Source: Acidimicrobiales bacterium (GTDB lineage: Bacteria > Actinomycetota > Acidimicrobiia > Acidimicrobiales > Bog-793). From it: a DNA stretch of 55,028 nt. Below are positions 1-9,531 of this stretch, piece by piece. The stretch's first letter is position 1. Each line of letters begins with the position of its first letter. Below the pieces are notes generated by a model. That model ran no database searches and had not been told where the DNA came from. It saw only the letters and a list, made by a program, of their open reading frames with translations. Both the position numbers and the translations under genes were made by a program. The stretch spans positions 1 to 55,028 of the forward strand of contig DATLTN010000049.1 of the NCBI GenBank assembly GCA_035533595.1. The letters are read 5' to 3'.

Positions 1-540
1 CACGATGATCGGCAGGTTGAGCTCGCTGCAGCGCTCGTAGAGCGGGTACCAGTACGGCTCGTTGACGCCCGGGGTGGTGCGCAGGCCCTTCGGGTCCGGC
101 GAGAGGTAGGCGGCGACGAAGTTGTACTCGTTCACGCAGCGGTCGAGCTCGGGCAGCACGTGGCTGATGTCCGCGGCGTCGGAGTCCTGCGGGAGCATCA
201 CCGCGCCGAGGAAGCGGTCGGGGTTGAAGGTGATCTGCTGGTGGATCGTGTCGTTCACGTAGCGCGCCCACGCCGGGATGAGGTGCGGGGACATCCAGCC
301 GAGCTGCATGAACGGTCGCGGGCCGATGATCTGGACGTCGATGTCCCGGTCGTCCATGTAGGCAAGGTGACGGGCCGCAGCGGCGCGGAACTCCTCCTCG
401 GTGGCCTGACCCCGTCCTCCCTGGGAGAGCGGGCTCTTCATCACCGTGTTCGACGCCATCAGGCTCGCGACGAAGGCGTTCGAAGACGCCGGCACGGAGA
501 CGTGACTGTGGACGTCGTAGACCTTGACGCCGTTGTACAT
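1..540 (-). CDS. Amidohydrolase family protein (Amidohydro_2 / ACMSD-like), 3' end cut by the window
   Basis: About 180 N-terminal residues are visible; the rest lies beyond the left edge. The protein opens with VYDVHSHV, so H11-x-H13 is the metal-binding pair typical of TIM-barrel amidohydrolases. Further in are an IIGPRPFMQ stretch, a region resembling the helix that follows the first barrel strands (WARYVNDTIHQQI) and a GVNEPYWYPLYE segment usual in decarboxylase/hydratase-like members acting on aromatic ring-cleavage products. The ATG at 540 is preceded by a strong GGGGAGG ribosome site. The exact substrate cannot be told. 541-713, between it and aroC, holds nothing else I can name. Confidence 0.8.
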   Translation of the reverse strand, partial: MYNGVKVYDVHSHVSVPASSNAFVASLMASNTVMKSPLSQGGRGQATEEEFRAAAARHLAYMDDRDIDVQIIGPRPFMQLGWMSPHLIPAWARYVNDTIHQQITFNPDRFLGAVMLPQDSDAADISHVLPELDRCVNEYNFVAAYLSPDPKGLRTTPGVNEPYWYPLYERCSELNLPIIV

Positions 541-713
541 GGATCCTCCCCTATCTCTGATCTCGCACTGCGACCCTGACCACTGCGGTGGACCATTCGG
601 TGCCGACCGCCAAGGCGCTCAGTTCAGAACCTTCACACGGGAGCGGTCCCCCCGTCAACGTGAAACTCCGCCGGTGCGGTGGTGCCGCCGGGGAGGTCCC
701 GCCCCGACGGCGG

Positions 714-1904
714 TCAGCCGGCCGGGGTCGGCCGCGGCGCGACCGCCGAGGGGGTCTCCGCGAGCGCCTTCAGGTAGGCGTCGTGGTTGCGCAGGAACTC
801 GCTCAGGGAGTCTCCGCCGAACTTCACGAGCGCCTCGCCTGCAAGGACGAGGGCGACCATCGTCTCGGCGACGACGCCCATCGCGGGGACGGCGACGGCG
901 TCGGTCCGCTCCCGGAAGGAGAGCGCGTCCTCTTTGGTCTCGACGTCGACAGTGTGCAGCACCGGGCGGTTGAGCGTGGCGAGGGGCTTCATCGCGGCGC
1001 GCGCGACGATCAGCCCGCCGGTGGTGATGCCCCCCTCGGTGCCCCCGGCGCGGGCCGTCTCGCGCACGTAGCCCTCCCCGTCCCAGAAGATCGCGTCGTG
1101 CGCCTCCGAGCCGCGGCGGCGGGCGAGGTCGAAGCCGTCACCGAGCTCGACGCCTTTGATCGCGTGGATGCTCATCAGCGCCTGGGCGAGGAGGCCATCG
1201 ATCTTGCGGTCCCACTGGACGTGGCTCCCGAGGCCGACGGGGACGCCGTAGGCGAGCACCTCGGCGATGCCGCCGAGCGAGTCGCCGACCTTCATCGCGG
1301 CCTTGATCTCGGCGACCATCGCCTCGGCCGTCGCGGGGTCGAAGCAGCGCACCTCGGACTCGTCGACAGCCGCGAGGTCGCCGGGCAGAGGTCGGACGCC
1401 CTCGGGGGCGCGCGCCTCGCCGATCTGGACGATGTGGCTGATCACATCGACGCCGATGCGCGCCAGCAGGGCCTTCGCGAAGGTCCCGGCCACGACGCGC
1501 GCCGCGGTCTCACGCGCCGAGGCCCGCTCGAGGACGTCGCGGGCGTCGTTGAAGCCGTACTTCTGCATGCCGGCGAGGTCCGCGTGGCCGGGGCGGGGGC
1601 GGGTCTCGAGCTTGGAGGGGGCGCCCGGGAAGGGTGACATCTCCTCGGTCCACTTCGGCCACTCGGTGTTCCCGATCTCGACCGCGATCGGCGAGCCGAG
1701 CGTGCGCCCGTGGCGGATGCCGGCGAGGAGGCGGATCTCGTCCTTCTCGAAGCGCATCCGCGGGCCACGCCCGTAGCCGAGGCGACGGCGACCGAGCTCG
1801 CCGTCGATCTCCTCGATGGTGATCGGGAGCCCCGCCGGGAGGCCGTCGATGGTGACCACGAGCGACTGGCCGTGGGATTCCCCGGCAGTGAGAAATCGGA
1901 GCAT
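714..1904 (-). CDS. aroC: Chorismate synthase
   Basis: This is the last enzyme of the shikimate pathway, converting 5-enolpyruvylshikimate-3-phosphate to chorismate with reduced FMN. The 396 residues are the full family length. The start [15 protein letters not shown] holds the GESHG signature. [25 protein letters not shown] and [18 protein letters not shown] follow, then GGIEV-type and GGITTGG loops, and [12 protein letters not shown] near the end. The ATG at 1904 fits both the family N-terminus and a TAGATT box ending 7 nt upstream. It is divergent from the pyruvate carboxylase gene and not in an aro operon here. Reading continues open far upstream in the same frame, but those residues are low-complexity antisense of pyc. 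Confidence 0.97.
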   Translation of the reverse strand: MLRFLTAGESHGQSLVVTIDGLPAGLPITIEEIDGELGRRRLGYGRGPRMRFEKDEIRLLAGIRHGRTLGSPIAVEIGNTEWPKWTEEMSPFPGAPSKLETRPRPGHADLAGMQKYGFNDARDVLERASARETAARVVAGTFAKALLARIGVDVISHIVQIGEARAPEGVRPLPGDLAAVDESEVRCFDPATAEAMVAEIKAAMKVGDSLGGIAEVLAYGVPVGLGSHVQWDRKIDGLLAQALMSIHAIKGVELGDGFDLARRRGSEAHDAIFWDGEGYVRETARAGGTEGGITTGGLIVARAAMKPLATLNRPVLHTVDVETKEDALSFRERTDAVAVPAMGVVAETMVALVLAGEALVKFGGDSLSEFLRNHDAYLKALAETPSAVAPRPTPAG

Positions 1905-1911
1905 AATCGGC

Positions 1912-1917
1912 AATCTA
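1912..1917 (-). promoter_or_regulatory. Putative -10 box for a leaderless aroC transcript
   Basis: TAGATT on the minus strand ends 7 nt before the aroC ATG, so transcription would start at or next to the start codon. No clear -35 element is visible, and no Shine-Dalgarno sequence precedes the ATG. Confidence 0.5.
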
Positions 1918-2054
1918 CTGCGACCCAGGGTGCAGCGACGCAGCCGATCACGGGCGGTGACGGGCGTTCTCGCCCGCCCGCGAGCGACACCGCAGCACCT
2001 CCAGAGAGCCGAGCCGGTCCACCGGCGAGAGACGAGACGAGGGCGGCAGTCCAG

Positions 2055-5000
2055 ATGATCACCAAGGTGCTCGTCGCGAACCGGGGCGAGATCGCCATCC
2101 GCGCCTTTCGCGCGGCCTACGAGCTCGGCCTGCGCTCGGTCGCCGTCTACCCCTACGAGGACCGCAACTCGCTGCACCGCCAGAAGGCGGACGAGGCCTA
2201 CCAGATCGGCGAGCTCGGCCGTCCCGTCGCCGCCTATCTCGACGTCGAGGCGATCGTCGACGCCGCCATGCGCGCCGGCGTCGACGCCGTCTACCCCGGC
2301 TACGGCTTCCTCTCGGAGAACCCGGCCCTCGCCGAGGCCTGTGCGGCGCGTGGCATCACCTTCGTCGGCCCCTCCCCGCAGGTGCTGCGCCTCGCCGGCA
2401 ACAAGGTCCAGGCGCTCGCCGCGGCGCGCGCCGCGGGGATCCCGACGCTGCGCTCCACGCCGGCCGCGACCGAGGTCGGCGAGCTCGTCGCGGCGGCACC
2501 GGCGGTCGGCTTCCCGCTCTTCGTGAAGGCCACCGCGGGCGGGGGCGGGCGGGGGCTGCGGCGCGTCGAGGAGCCCGCGGCGCTGGGCGCCGCGATCGAG
2601 GCCGCGATGCGCGAGGCCGCCTCGGCCTTCGGGGACCCGCGTGTCTTTCTCGAGCAGGCGGTGGCCCGCCCCCGCCACATCGAGGTGCAGGTGCTCGCGG
2701 ACGCGAGCGGCGAGGTCATCCACCTCTTCGAGCGCGACTGCTCGGTGCAGCGCCGCCACCAAAAGGTGATCGAGGTCGCCCCCGCCCAGAACCTCGACCC
2801 CGCGGTGCGCGCCGAGCTGTGCGCGGACGCGGTGCGCTTCGCGAGGACGATCGGCTACGCGAACGCGGGCACGGTCGAGTTCCTCGTCGGCGAGGACGCC
2901 AGCCACGTCTTCATCGAGATGAACCCCCGCATCCAGGTCGAGCACACCGTGACCGAGGAGGTCACCGGGGTCGACCTCGTGCAGGCACAGTTCCAGATCG
3001 CGGGCGGCGCCTCGCTCGCGGAGCTCGGGCTCTCCCAGGAGTCGATCCGCGTCTCGGGGGCCGCCCTGCAGTGCCGGATCACCACCGAGGACCCGGCGAA
3101 CGACTTCCGCCCCGACTCGGGGCGCATCTCCGGGTACCGCTCGGCGGGGGGCGCGGGGATCCGCCTCGACGGCGGGACCGTGGCGACGGGTGCCGAGGTC
3201 CTCCCCTACTTCGACTCGCTGCTCGTGAAGGTCACCGCCCGCGGCAGGACCTGGAACGAGGCCGTCAACCGCCAGCGACGGGCCGTCACCGAGTTCCGGA
3301 TCCGCGGCGTCACCACCAACATCGCCTTCCTGCAGGCCGTCCTCGACGACCCCGACTTCCGCGCCGGCAACGCGACGACGGCGCTCCTCGAGGAGAAGCC
3401 CGAGCTGCTGCTCGCCCGCACCGGCACCGACCGCGGCTCGCGGCTCCTCGCCTACCTCGCCGACGTCACCGTGAACCACCCGAACGGCGTCGCGCCCGGC
3501 CCCTTCGACCCGCTCGCGAAGCTCCCTGCGTGCGACCTCTCGCTCGCCGCGCCGCCCGCTTCGCGGGAGCGGCTGCAGCGCCTCGGCCCGGCGGGCTTCG
3601 CCAGCTGGCTGCGCGACGAGACGGCGGTCGCGGTCACCGACACGACCTTTCGCGACGCGCACCAGTCGCTGCTCGCGACGCGGGTGCGCAGCGCTGACCT
3701 CCTCGCGGTCGCCCCCTACCTCGCCCGCCTCACGCCCGAGCTCTTGAGCATCGAGGCCTGGGGCGGCGCCACCTACGACGTCGCCCTGCGCTTCCTCCAC
3801 GAGGACCCCTGGCAGCGCCTCGAGGCGCTACGCGCCGCGGTCCCCAACATCTGCCTGCAGATGCTGCTGCGCGGCCGCAACACCGTCGGCTACACCCCCT
3901 ACCCCGAGGTCGTCACCGAGCGCTTCGTCGCCGAGGCGGCGCGCACCGGCGTCGACCTGTTCCGCATCTTCGACGCACTGAACGACGTCGGCCAGATGCG
4001 TCCGGCGATCGACGCGGTGCTCGCGGCCGGGGCGCTCGCCGAGGGCACGCTCTGCTACACGGGCAACCTGTCGAGCGCCGAGGAGCGCACCTACACCCTC
4101 GACTACTACCTGACCATCGCCGAGCAGCTCGTCGCCGCGGGCGTGCACATCCTCTGCGTGAAGGACATGGCGGGCCTCCTCCGCCCCCCCGCGGCGCGCA
4201 CCCTCGTCGGGGCGCTCAGGGAGCGATTCGACCTCCCGCTCCACCTGCACACCCACGACACCGCCGGCGGGCAGCTCGCCACCTACCTCGCGGCGACCGA
4301 GGCCGGCGTGGACGCGATCGACGGCGCGAGCGCGCCGATGGCGGGCACCACCAGCCAGCCCTCGCTCTCGGCGATCGCCGCCGCGCTCGACTCGACCGAG
4401 CGGGCGGGCAGCCTCTCGCTCGCCTCCCTCACCTCGCTCGAGCCCTACTGGGAGGAGCTGCGGCGCCTCTACGCCCCCTTCGAGTCCGGCCTCCCCGGCC
4501 CGACCGGGCGCGTCTACCTCCACGAGATCCCCGGCGGCCAGCTCTCCAACCTCCGCCAGCAGGCGGCCGCCGTCGGCCTCGGGGACCGCTTCGAGGAGGT
4601 CGAGCTGCGCTACGCGCAGGCGAACGCGATCCTCGGCAACATCGTGAAGGTCACCCCGACGAGCAAGGTCGTCGGGGACCTCGCCCTGCAGCTCGCGGCG
4701 AGCGGGGCCGACGCCGCGGAGTTCGCCGCCGAGCCGGAGCGCTTCGACCTCCCCGACAGCGTGCTGCGCTTCCTCGCCGGCGAGCTCGGCACCCCGGCCA
4801 ACGGCTTCCCCGAGCCCTTCCGCAGCCGCGCCCTCGAGGGTCGTGAGCCGCTCCTCCTCGAGAGCACGGTGAGCGAGGAGGAGGCGGCCGCGCTCGACGG
4901 GCCGGAGCGACGCGAGACCCTCAACCGGCTCTTGTTCCCGGGGCCGGCGGGCGAGTACGAGGAGGCCTTCGACCGCTACGGCGACCTCTCGGTCCTCCCC

Positions 5001-5432
5001 TCCAGCGCCTTTTTCTACGGCCTCACCCAGCACGAGGAGCTCAACGTCGAGCTCGAGCCGGGGGTGCAGCTGATCTATGCGCTGGAGGCGATCGGCCACG
5101 CCGACGAGCACGGGATGCGCACCGTCGTCTGCCTGCTGAACGGCCAGTACCGGCCGATCTCGGTGCGCGACCGGACCCTCGCCGGCGACGCCCCCGTCGC
5201 CGAGCGCGCCGACCCCTCCGACGAACGCCAGATCGGCGCACCCTTCACCGGGGTCGTGACGCTGCGCGTCACCAAGGACGACTACGTGGAGGCGGGCGAC
5301 GTGGTGGCGACCATCGAGGCGATGAAGATGGAGGCTGCGATCACCGCCACCGTGCCGGGCGAGGTCGCCCACCTCGCGATCGCCCAGGTCGCCTCCGTGC
5401 AGGCCGGCGACCTGCTGCTCCGTCTCGCCTAG
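2055..5432 (+). CDS. pyc: Pyruvate carboxylase (single-chain, biotin-dependent)
   Basis: The enzyme carboxylates pyruvate to oxaloacetate, the anaplerotic and gluconeogenic entry step. The 1125 residues match the one-polypeptide form. Residues 1-450 are biotin carboxylase: [17 protein letters not shown] start, ATP-grasp glycine loop [12 protein letters not shown], and [18 protein letters not shown]. Residues about 530-800 are the carboxyltransferase barrel, with [16 protein letters not shown], the metal-site lysine in CVKDMAGLL and [18 protein letters not shown] region follows, then the biotinyl domain with EAMKMEA, the biotinylated lysine being K1091. The ATG at 2055 gives the canonical N-terminus; its ribosome site is weak and no clear promoter is seen. 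The pckG gene at 36004 supplies the next gluconeogenic step. Confidence 0.97.
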   Translation: MITKVLVANRGEIAIRAFRAAYELGLRSVAVYPYEDRNSLHRQKADEAYQIGELGRPVAAYLDVEAIVDAAMRAGVDAVYPGYGFLSENPALAEACAARGITFVGPSPQVLRLAGNKVQALAAARAAGIPTLRSTPAATEVGELVAAAPAVGFPLFVKATAGGGGRGLRRVEEPAALGAAIEAAMREAASAFGDPRVFLEQAVARPRHIEVQVLADASGEVIHLFERDCSVQRRHQKVIEVAPAQNLDPAVRAELCADAVRFARTIGYANAGTVEFLVGEDASHVFIEMNPRIQVEHTVTEEVTGVDLVQAQFQIAGGASLAELGLSQESIRVSGAALQCRITTEDPANDFRPDSGRISGYRSAGGAGIRLDGGTVATGAEVLPYFDSLLVKVTARGRTWNEAVNRQRRAVTEFRIRGVTTNIAFLQAVLDDPDFRAGNATTALLEEKPELLLARTGTDRGSRLLAYLADVTVNHPNGVAPGPFDPLAKLPACDLSLAAPPASRERLQRLGPAGFASWLRDETAVAVTDTTFRDAHQSLLATRVRSADLLAVAPYLARLTPELLSIEAWGGATYDVALRFLHEDPWQRLEALRAAVPNICLQMLLRGRNTVGYTPYPEVVTERFVAEAARTGVDLFRIFDALNDVGQMRPAIDAVLAAGALAEGTLCYTGNLSSAEERTYTLDYYLTIAEQLVAAGVHILCVKDMAGLLRPPAARTLVGALRERFDLPLHLHTHDTAGGQLATYLAATEAGVDAIDGASAPMAGTTSQPSLSAIAAALDSTERAGSLSLASLTSLEPYWEELRRLYAPFESGLPGPTGRVYLHEIPGGQLSNLRQQAAAVGLGDRFEEVELRYAQANAILGNIVKVTPTSKVVGDLALQLAASGADAAEFAAEPERFDLPDSVLRFLAGELGTPANGFPEPFRSRALEGREPLLLESTVSEEEAAALDGPERRETLNRLLFPGPAGEYEEAFDRYGDLSVLPSSAFFYGLTQHEELNVELEPGVQLIYALEAIGHADEHGMRTVVCLLNGQYRPISVRDRTLAGDAPVAERADPSDERQIGAPFTGVVTLRVTKDDYVEAGDVVATIEAMKMEAAITATVPGEVAHLAIAQVASVQAGDLLLRLA

Positions 5433-5467
5433 ACGCCCCTCGCCTGGTCGGGGCAGCAGGGCTCCGG

Positions 5468-5473
5468 TAGCGT
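5468..5473 (+). promoter_or_regulatory. Putative -10 box for the RidA-LLM operon
   Basis: TAGCGT lies 29 nt before the GTG at 5503. This leaves a short leader that carries an AAGGGAG ribosome site. The box lies downstream of the pyc stop codon. A GCCCC/GGGGC inverted repeat (5435-5454) precedes it. Confidence 0.4.
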
Positions 5474-5502
5474 GCGGCAAGGACCGGGGAAGGGAGCACA
5501 CG

Positions 5503-5895
5503 GTGGCCGACACGAGACGGCGTTCGATCGACATCGAGGGCGCGGCACACGGCGCGCCGATCCCGATGGGCTGCCGGATCGACAACATCGTGTACTCGTC
5601 CGGGATCATGGGCACCGACCCGGCGACGGAGAAGGTCGCGGAGAGCGGTCCCGACCAGGTCAAATACGCCTTCGCCAACCTGCGCAAGTTCCTCGACGCG
5701 GCGGGCGTCACCCCCGAGGACGTGATCCGCATGACTGTGCTGCTCGGCGACAACTCGCTGCGCGGCGCGATCAACGAGGAGTGGCTGAAGATGTTCCCCG
5801 ACGAGGCGAGCCGGCCCGCCCGTCACGCGATGAACCTCGAGCTCGCCGGCACGATGCTGGTGCAACTCGAGGTCATCTGCGTCGCGAAGGACTGA
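5503..5895 (+). CDS. RidA family (YjgF/YER057c/UK114) protein
   Basis: 130 residues with the usual RidA fold signatures: an early PMGCRIDNIVYSSGIMGTD segment equivalent to the family's G-x-SGQ region, QVKYAFANLRKFLDAAG, and a V-x-R-M-T-V-L-L strand. RidA proteins hydrolyse reactive enamine/imine intermediates, but many subfamilies have other, unknown roles. The usual catalytic arginine near the C-terminus (in an R-x-A-x-x-V-x-x-L motif) is represented by ARHAMNLELA, so activity is uncertain. The GTG start at 5503 follows an AAGGGAG site. It probably forms an operon with the next two genes. Confidence 0.85.
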   Translation: MADTRRRSIDIEGAAHGAPIPMGCRIDNIVYSSGIMGTDPATEKVAESGPDQVKYAFANLRKFLDAAGVTPEDVIRMTVLLGDNSLRGAINEEWLKMFPDEASRPARHAMNLELAGTMLVQLEVICVAKD

Positions 5896-5919
5896 CGGAA
5901 GCACCGAGAAAGAACGACC

Positions 5920-6132
5920 ATGAGCCTCTCCCAGGAGTTCGAGGACCACTTCACGAGGACGGCGCCGCTCATCCGCGCCTTCGAGGGCTACAACTCGGAC
6001 CAGGGGATGGACCTCGGCGAGCTGGAGGGGCTGATCCTCGAGGAGTTCGCGCAGCTGAGCTCGCTCCTTTTGAAGATGTCGATGATCGTCGACCACCTCG
6101 TGAGCGAGATGGCGAACCACCACGAGGTCTGA
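5920..6132 (+). CDS. Small helical protein of unknown function
   Basis: 70 residues, not recognised. The protein is acidic and predicted almost entirely helical: MSLSQEFEDHFTRTAPLI, then a glycine/asparagine break (GYNSDQG), then a long amphipathic helix rich in Leu and Met (LGELEGLILEEFAQLSSLLLKM). There is no Cys and no signal peptide. It starts 24 nt after the RidA gene and ends 22 nt before the luciferase-like gene on the same strand, so the three are likely co-transcribed. It may be a small partner or regulator of one of them, which is inference only. Confidence 0.65.
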   Translation: MSLSQEFEDHFTRTAPLIRAFEGYNSDQGMDLGELEGLILEEFAQLSSLLLKMSMIVDHLVSEMANHHEV

Positions 6133-6154
6133 GCGCGCTCAGCGGCTCCTTCCG

Positions 6155-7198
6155 ATGACGATCAACGCCCTCAGCGTCCTTGACCAGTCGCCGATGCCCG
6201 AGGGCTCCTCGGCAAGCGAGGTCCTCGCGAACACCGTGGAGCTCGCGCAGCTCACCGAGCGCCTCGGCTACCGCCGTTACTGGCTGGCCGAGCACCACGG
6301 CACCCTCGGCCTCGCGGGCAGCGCCCCCGAGATCCTCATCGCGCACGTCGCCGCGCACACGACGTCGATCCGCGTCGGCTCCGGTGGCGTGATGCTCTCC
6401 CACTACAGCCCCCTCAAGGTGGCCGAGCAGTTCCACCTCCTCGAGTCGCTGCACCCCGGCCGCATCGACCTCGGCCTCGGGCGGGCGCCGGGGGGCGAGC
6501 CGCTCACCTCGATCGCGCTGCAGCGCAATCGCGAGCACCCCGCCGGGGACGACTTCCTCGAGCAGCTCGCCGAGCTCGTCGCCTGGTTCGGTGGCCGCTT
6601 CCCCGAGCAGCACCCCTTCGCGCGGCTGGCCGCGACCCCCCTCCCCGAGGGCAACCCGCCGATCTGGCTGCTGAGCTCGAGCGGCTACTCCGCAGCCGTC
6701 GCCGGTCACTACGGCATGGGCCTGTGCTTCGCGCACTTCATCAGCGACGAGGGCGGGCCCGCCGCCGTCGAGCACTACCGGGCGCGCTTCACCGAAGCGT
6801 GGCCCGAGGACGAGCCGCAGGCGACCTTCGCCGTCGGCGTGATCTGCGCGGAGAGCGACGCCGAGGCCGACGAGCTCGCCACGAGTGCCGACCTCTGGCG
6901 CCTCCGCTCCCGCCGCTACAACGAGCGCGGCCCCGTCCCGAGCGTCGCCTCGGCGCGCGCCTTTCCCTACTCGCCCACCGACCGGAGCTTCATCGAGCAG
7001 TCGCGACAGAAGCTCATCGTCGGCTCGCCCGGCGTGGTCCGCGAGCGGCTGGAGACGCTGGCGGCTGCCTACGGTGCCGAGGAGATCGTGATCGTCACCG
7101 TGATCCACGACCACGCGGCGAGGCTGCGCTCCTACGAGCTGCTCGCCGAGACCTTCATCCCCTCGGGTGCCGCCGCCGCGGGGCAGGTAACCGCTTAG
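6155..7198 (+). CDS. LLM-class flavin-dependent oxidoreductase (bacterial luciferase family, MsnO8-like)
   Basis: 347 residues. The N-terminus ALSVLDQSPMPEGSSASE and the YRRYWLAEHHG strand are hallmarks of the MsnO8-like branch of F420/FMN-dependent luciferase-like monooxygenases. IRVGSGGVMLSHYSPLKVAEQF and RIDLGLGRAPGG follow, the latter forming the flavin phosphate-binding region. The C-terminal part has the family's GSPGVVRERLETLAAAYGAEEIVI motif. These enzymes oxidise diverse small molecules; the substrate is not predictable here. The stop codon overlaps that of the convergent dedA-like gene. Confidence 0.93.
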   Translation: MTINALSVLDQSPMPEGSSASEVLANTVELAQLTERLGYRRYWLAEHHGTLGLAGSAPEILIAHVAAHTTSIRVGSGGVMLSHYSPLKVAEQFHLLESLHPGRIDLGLGRAPGGEPLTSIALQRNREHPAGDDFLEQLAELVAWFGGRFPEQHPFARLAATPLPEGNPPIWLLSSSGYSAAVAGHYGMGLCFAHFISDEGGPAAVEHYRARFTEAWPEDEPQATFAVGVICAESDAEADELATSADLWRLRSRRYNERGPVPSVASARAFPYSPTDRSFIEQSRQKLIVGSPGVVRERLETLAAAYGAEEIVIVTVIHDHAARLRSYELLAETFIPSGAAAAGQVTA

Positions 7199-7803
7199 GC
7201 GCCCTTGGCCTCGGCCAGCCGCTCGCGCCGCACCTCGCGGAGGCGGTGGCGCACGTAGACGGCGATCGCGACCACGACGAGCGCGACGACGACGTAGCCC
7301 GCCAGCGAGAAGCCGTGCGCCACCCGGTGCCACGTCTTTCCGACGGCGTCGCCGATCACTGTGAGCACGGTGACGTAGACGAGCGTGCCGATGAGGCTGA
7401 AGACGAGGAAGCGCAGCCGCGGCATGCGGGCGATACCGGCGACGAGCGAGACGAAGGCACGCACCACCGGGAGTGCGCGGCCGAGCGCGACGGCGAACTC
7501 ACCGCGCCCCGACAGCCAGCGCTCGGCGCGGTCGAGGTCCTTCGCGGTGACGAGGGCGAAGCGGCCGGCGCGCTCGACGAGCGGGCGTCCACCTTGTCGT
7601 CCGATCGTGTACGCGACGTACGAGCCGGCGAGCTCTGCGAGGGTCCCGAGCACGATCACGAGGCCGAGCTCGAGGTGGTGCTCCGCGACGAGCACGCCGG
7701 CGTAGCCGAAGGTGATCTCCGAGGGGATCGGGATGCAGCACGCCTCGACGAAGGCGAGGAGGACCAGCGCGCCGTAGCCCGCGCTCAAGAGGAAGTGCTC
7801 CAT
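7195..7803 (-). CDS. DedA family integral membrane protein (SNARE-associated / VTT domain)
   Basis: 202 residues with about five hydrophobic segments. The signature acidic/proline motif VEACCIPIPSEI sits in the first segments, followed by the glycine-rich YTIGRQGGR region and ALGRALPVVRAFVSLVAGIARM, equivalent to the conserved F/G-R-x-x-P-x-x-R-T segment. It ends in a basic cytoplasmic tail. DedA proteins are proposed proton-coupled lipid (for example undecaprenyl phosphate) flippases needed for envelope stability. It starts at the ATG at 7803. Its stop overlaps the stop of the convergent LLM gene. Confidence 0.93.
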   Translation of the reverse strand: MEHFLLSAGYGALVLLAFVEACCIPIPSEITFGYAGVLVAEHHLELGLVIVLGTLAELAGSYVAYTIGRQGGRPLVERAGRFALVTAKDLDRAERWLSGRGEFAVALGRALPVVRAFVSLVAGIARMPRLRFLVFSLIGTLVYVTVLTVIGDAVGKTWHRVAHGFSLAGYVVVALVVVAIAVYVRHRLREVRRERLAEAKGA

Positions 7804-7864
7804 GGCGAATGTTGTACTCGATCGGCGCCCTCGGGGCCGTCCACCGGTCCCACGGTCGCGCCGA

Positions 7865-7870
7865 TAGCGT
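7865..7870 (+). promoter_or_regulatory. Putative -10 box, leaderless alpha/beta hydrolase
   Basis: TAGCGT ends 7 nt before the ATG at 7878. No Shine-Dalgarno sequence is present, which supports leaderless translation. Confidence 0.5.
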
Positions 7871-7877
7871 CGCCGGG

Positions 7878-8729
7878 ATGCCGACCCTCCTCGACGCCGC
7901 GGGCGGCGGGCAGATCGCGCTGCACGAGCTCGCGGGCGACGGCGAGCCGGGCATCGTCGTTGTCCACGCGACGAGCTTCAACGCCGCCGCGCTGGCACCA
8001 CTCGCACGACGGATGGAGGGCAAGCGGGTGGTCGGCCTCGACCTGCGTGGCCATGGCGCCGCGTCGCGCGGTGATGCAGCGACCTTCGAATGGCGATCGA
8101 TCGGCGACGACGTGCTCGCAGCCCTGGACTGGCTCGAGGCCCACCTCCCCGGGCCCCTCCACGGCTTCGGGCACTCGGCGGGAGGAACCGCCCTGCTCCT
8201 CGCCGCCGCTGCCCGCCCCGAGCGCTTCGCCCGCCTCTACTGCTACGAGCCCATCGCCCTCACCGACGCGCAGCGCGCCGAGGAGAAGCTGCCGGGAGCC
8301 TTCGCCGGCGCCGCGCGTCGACGGGCGCGCTTTGACAGCACGCTTGACGCACTCGCCTACCTCGGCAAGCGCCCGCCCCTCTCCGGCCTCGACCCGGAGG
8401 TGCTCACCGCCTACGTCGAGGGCGGTCTCCGCGAGCACCCCGGCGGAGGCGTCGAGCTCGCCTGCGCACCGGAGTTCGAGGCGGCCGTCTACCGCGCCGG
8501 CTACGAGGCCGACGTCACCGCCGAGCTGGCAGCGGTGCACTGCCCGGTGACGGTCGCCTTCGGCGGCGACAGCAGGGGGATCGGCGTGGCCGGCTCCTCG
8601 CTCGTCGCCTCCACCGTCGCGAACGGCGATCTGCTCCGCCTCGAGCGCCTCGGCCATCTCGGCCCGCTCGACGATCCCGGTGCGGTCGCCGCCTCGGTGA
8701 TCACCGTCTTTGAGACACCCGAGTCCTAA
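7878..8729 (+). CDS. Alpha/beta hydrolase fold protein
   Basis: 283 residues. VVVHATSFNAAALAPLA is the oxyanion-hole strand. GLDLRGHGAASRGD is typical of the fold. GFGHSAGGTALLL holds the nucleophile elbow (G-H-S-A-G). A C-terminal GHLGPLDDP supplies the catalytic histidine. The acidic residue is probably in the VTVAFGGDSRG strand. The substrate is unknown. The ATG at 7878 is chosen over in-frame codons upstream because the family N-terminus begins there and a TAGCGT box sits directly before it. It is divergent from dedA, and the next gene starts 12 nt downstream. Confidence 0.9.
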   Translation: MPTLLDAAGGGQIALHELAGDGEPGIVVVHATSFNAAALAPLARRMEGKRVVGLDLRGHGAASRGDAATFEWRSIGDDVLAALDWLEAHLPGPLHGFGHSAGGTALLLAAAARPERFARLYCYEPIALTDAQRAEEKLPGAFAGAARRRARFDSTLDALAYLGKRPPLSGLDPEVLTAYVEGGLREHPGGGVELACAPEFEAAVYRAGYEADVTAELAAVHCPVTVAFGGDSRGIGVAGSSLVASTVANGDLLRLERLGHLGPLDDPGAVAASVITVFETPES

Positions 8730-8732
8730 CCT
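8727..8732 (+). promoter_or_regulatory. Possible -10 box before the PD-(D/E)XK gene
   Basis: TAACCT overlaps the preceding stop codon and ends 8 nt before the ATG at 8741. It fits the leaderless pattern elsewhere in the window but is weaker, and read-through from the upstream gene is equally possible. Confidence 0.3.
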
Positions 8733-8740
8733 CGGCCCCG

Positions 8741-9511
8741 ATGACCCTCACCCTGCCGAGCACGCTCACGCCCTCGAAGCTCGGACGGTTCGTGAGCTGC
8801 CCCCTGGCCTTCCGTTACTCCTACATCGAACACCTTCCCGAACCGCCCTCGATCTACCAACTGCGCGGCACCCTCCTCCACCGTGCCCTCCAGCTGCTGT
8901 TCGAGGAGCGCTCCTCGGAGCGGACGATGGTCGCCGCCTCTTCGGCCCTCGCACGCGCCACCGGCGAGCTCGGCGAGGAGATCGAGGGCCTCGAGCTCGG
9001 CGCCACCGATCTCGCGGCCTTCCACCGCGAGGCCGGGGTGCTCCTCGAGCACTACTTCGCCCTCGAGGACCCGACGGGGGTGCAACCGGTCGGCCTCGAG
9101 CTCGACCTGCGCGCGAACTTCGAGGGCATCGAGCTGCGCGGGATCATCGACCGCCTCGACCGCCTGGCCGACGGCCGCTTCGTAGTCGTCGACTACAAGA
9201 CGGGCCGCTCGCCGCGCCCCGAGCAGTCCCGCTCGCGACTCGTCGGCGTGCAGTTCTACGCCTTCCTCTGTGAGCAGACCCTCGGCATCCGCCCGAGCGA
9301 GGTCCGCCTCATGTACCTGAAGGACCAGGTCGTGGTGGTCGAATCACCGACGGACCAGTCGATGCGCGGCCTCACCCAGCGGGCGCGGGCGGTGTGGACG
9401 GCGATCGAGCGCGCCTGCACGGCGGACGACTTCCGCCCCAACCCGTCCCCGTTGTGCAACTACTGCGCCTTTCAGGACTTCTGCCCCGCCTACGCGGCTG
9501 CCTCGGCCTGA
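8741..9511 (+). CDS. RecB-like PD-(D/E)XK nuclease with predicted Fe-S cluster (stand-alone)
   Basis: 256 residues forming only the nuclease module found at the end of RecB/AddB and in Cas4. GTLLHRALQLLFEE supplies the helix histidine, GIIDRLDR the aspartate, VVDYKTGR the D-x-K active site and VGVQFYAFL the following glutamine motif. C20 and C239, C242, C248 have the spacing of the four cysteines that bind a 4Fe-4S cluster in AddB, Cas4 and related exonucleases. There is no helicase part and there are no cas genes nearby. A role in DNA repair is inferred. It is annotated in actinobacteria simply as a PD-(D/E)XK family protein. Confidence 0.9.
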   Translation: MTLTLPSTLTPSKLGRFVSCPLAFRYSYIEHLPEPPSIYQLRGTLLHRALQLLFEERSSERTMVAASSALARATGELGEEIEGLELGATDLAAFHREAGVLLEHYFALEDPTGVQPVGLELDLRANFEGIELRGIIDRLDRLADGRFVVVDYKTGRSPRPEQSRSRLVGVQFYAFLCEQTLGIRPSEVRLMYLKDQVVVVESPTDQSMRGLTQRARAVWTAIERACTADDFRPNPSPLCNYCAFQDFCPAYAAASA

Positions 9512-9519
9512 GGCCTGGC

Positions 9520-9525
9520 TAACGT
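9520..9525 (+). promoter_or_regulatory. Putative -10 box, leaderless PAP2 gene
   Basis: TAACGT ends 6 nt before the GTG at 9532, supporting that GTG as the first codon. Confidence 0.5.
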
Positions 9526-9531
9526 TCGGCG

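Noticed and set aside
1905-3800. Long minus-strand extension of the aroC frame to 3800 and plus-strand extension of the pyc frame to 1710
   Set aside because: Both extensions are non-homologous low-complexity sequence; family N-termini fix the starts at 1904 and 2055.
5435-5454. GCCCC/GGGGC inverted repeat after pyc as a terminator
   Set aside because: The stem is only five pairs with a ten-base loop and no T-run; in such GC-rich DNA it can occur by chance.
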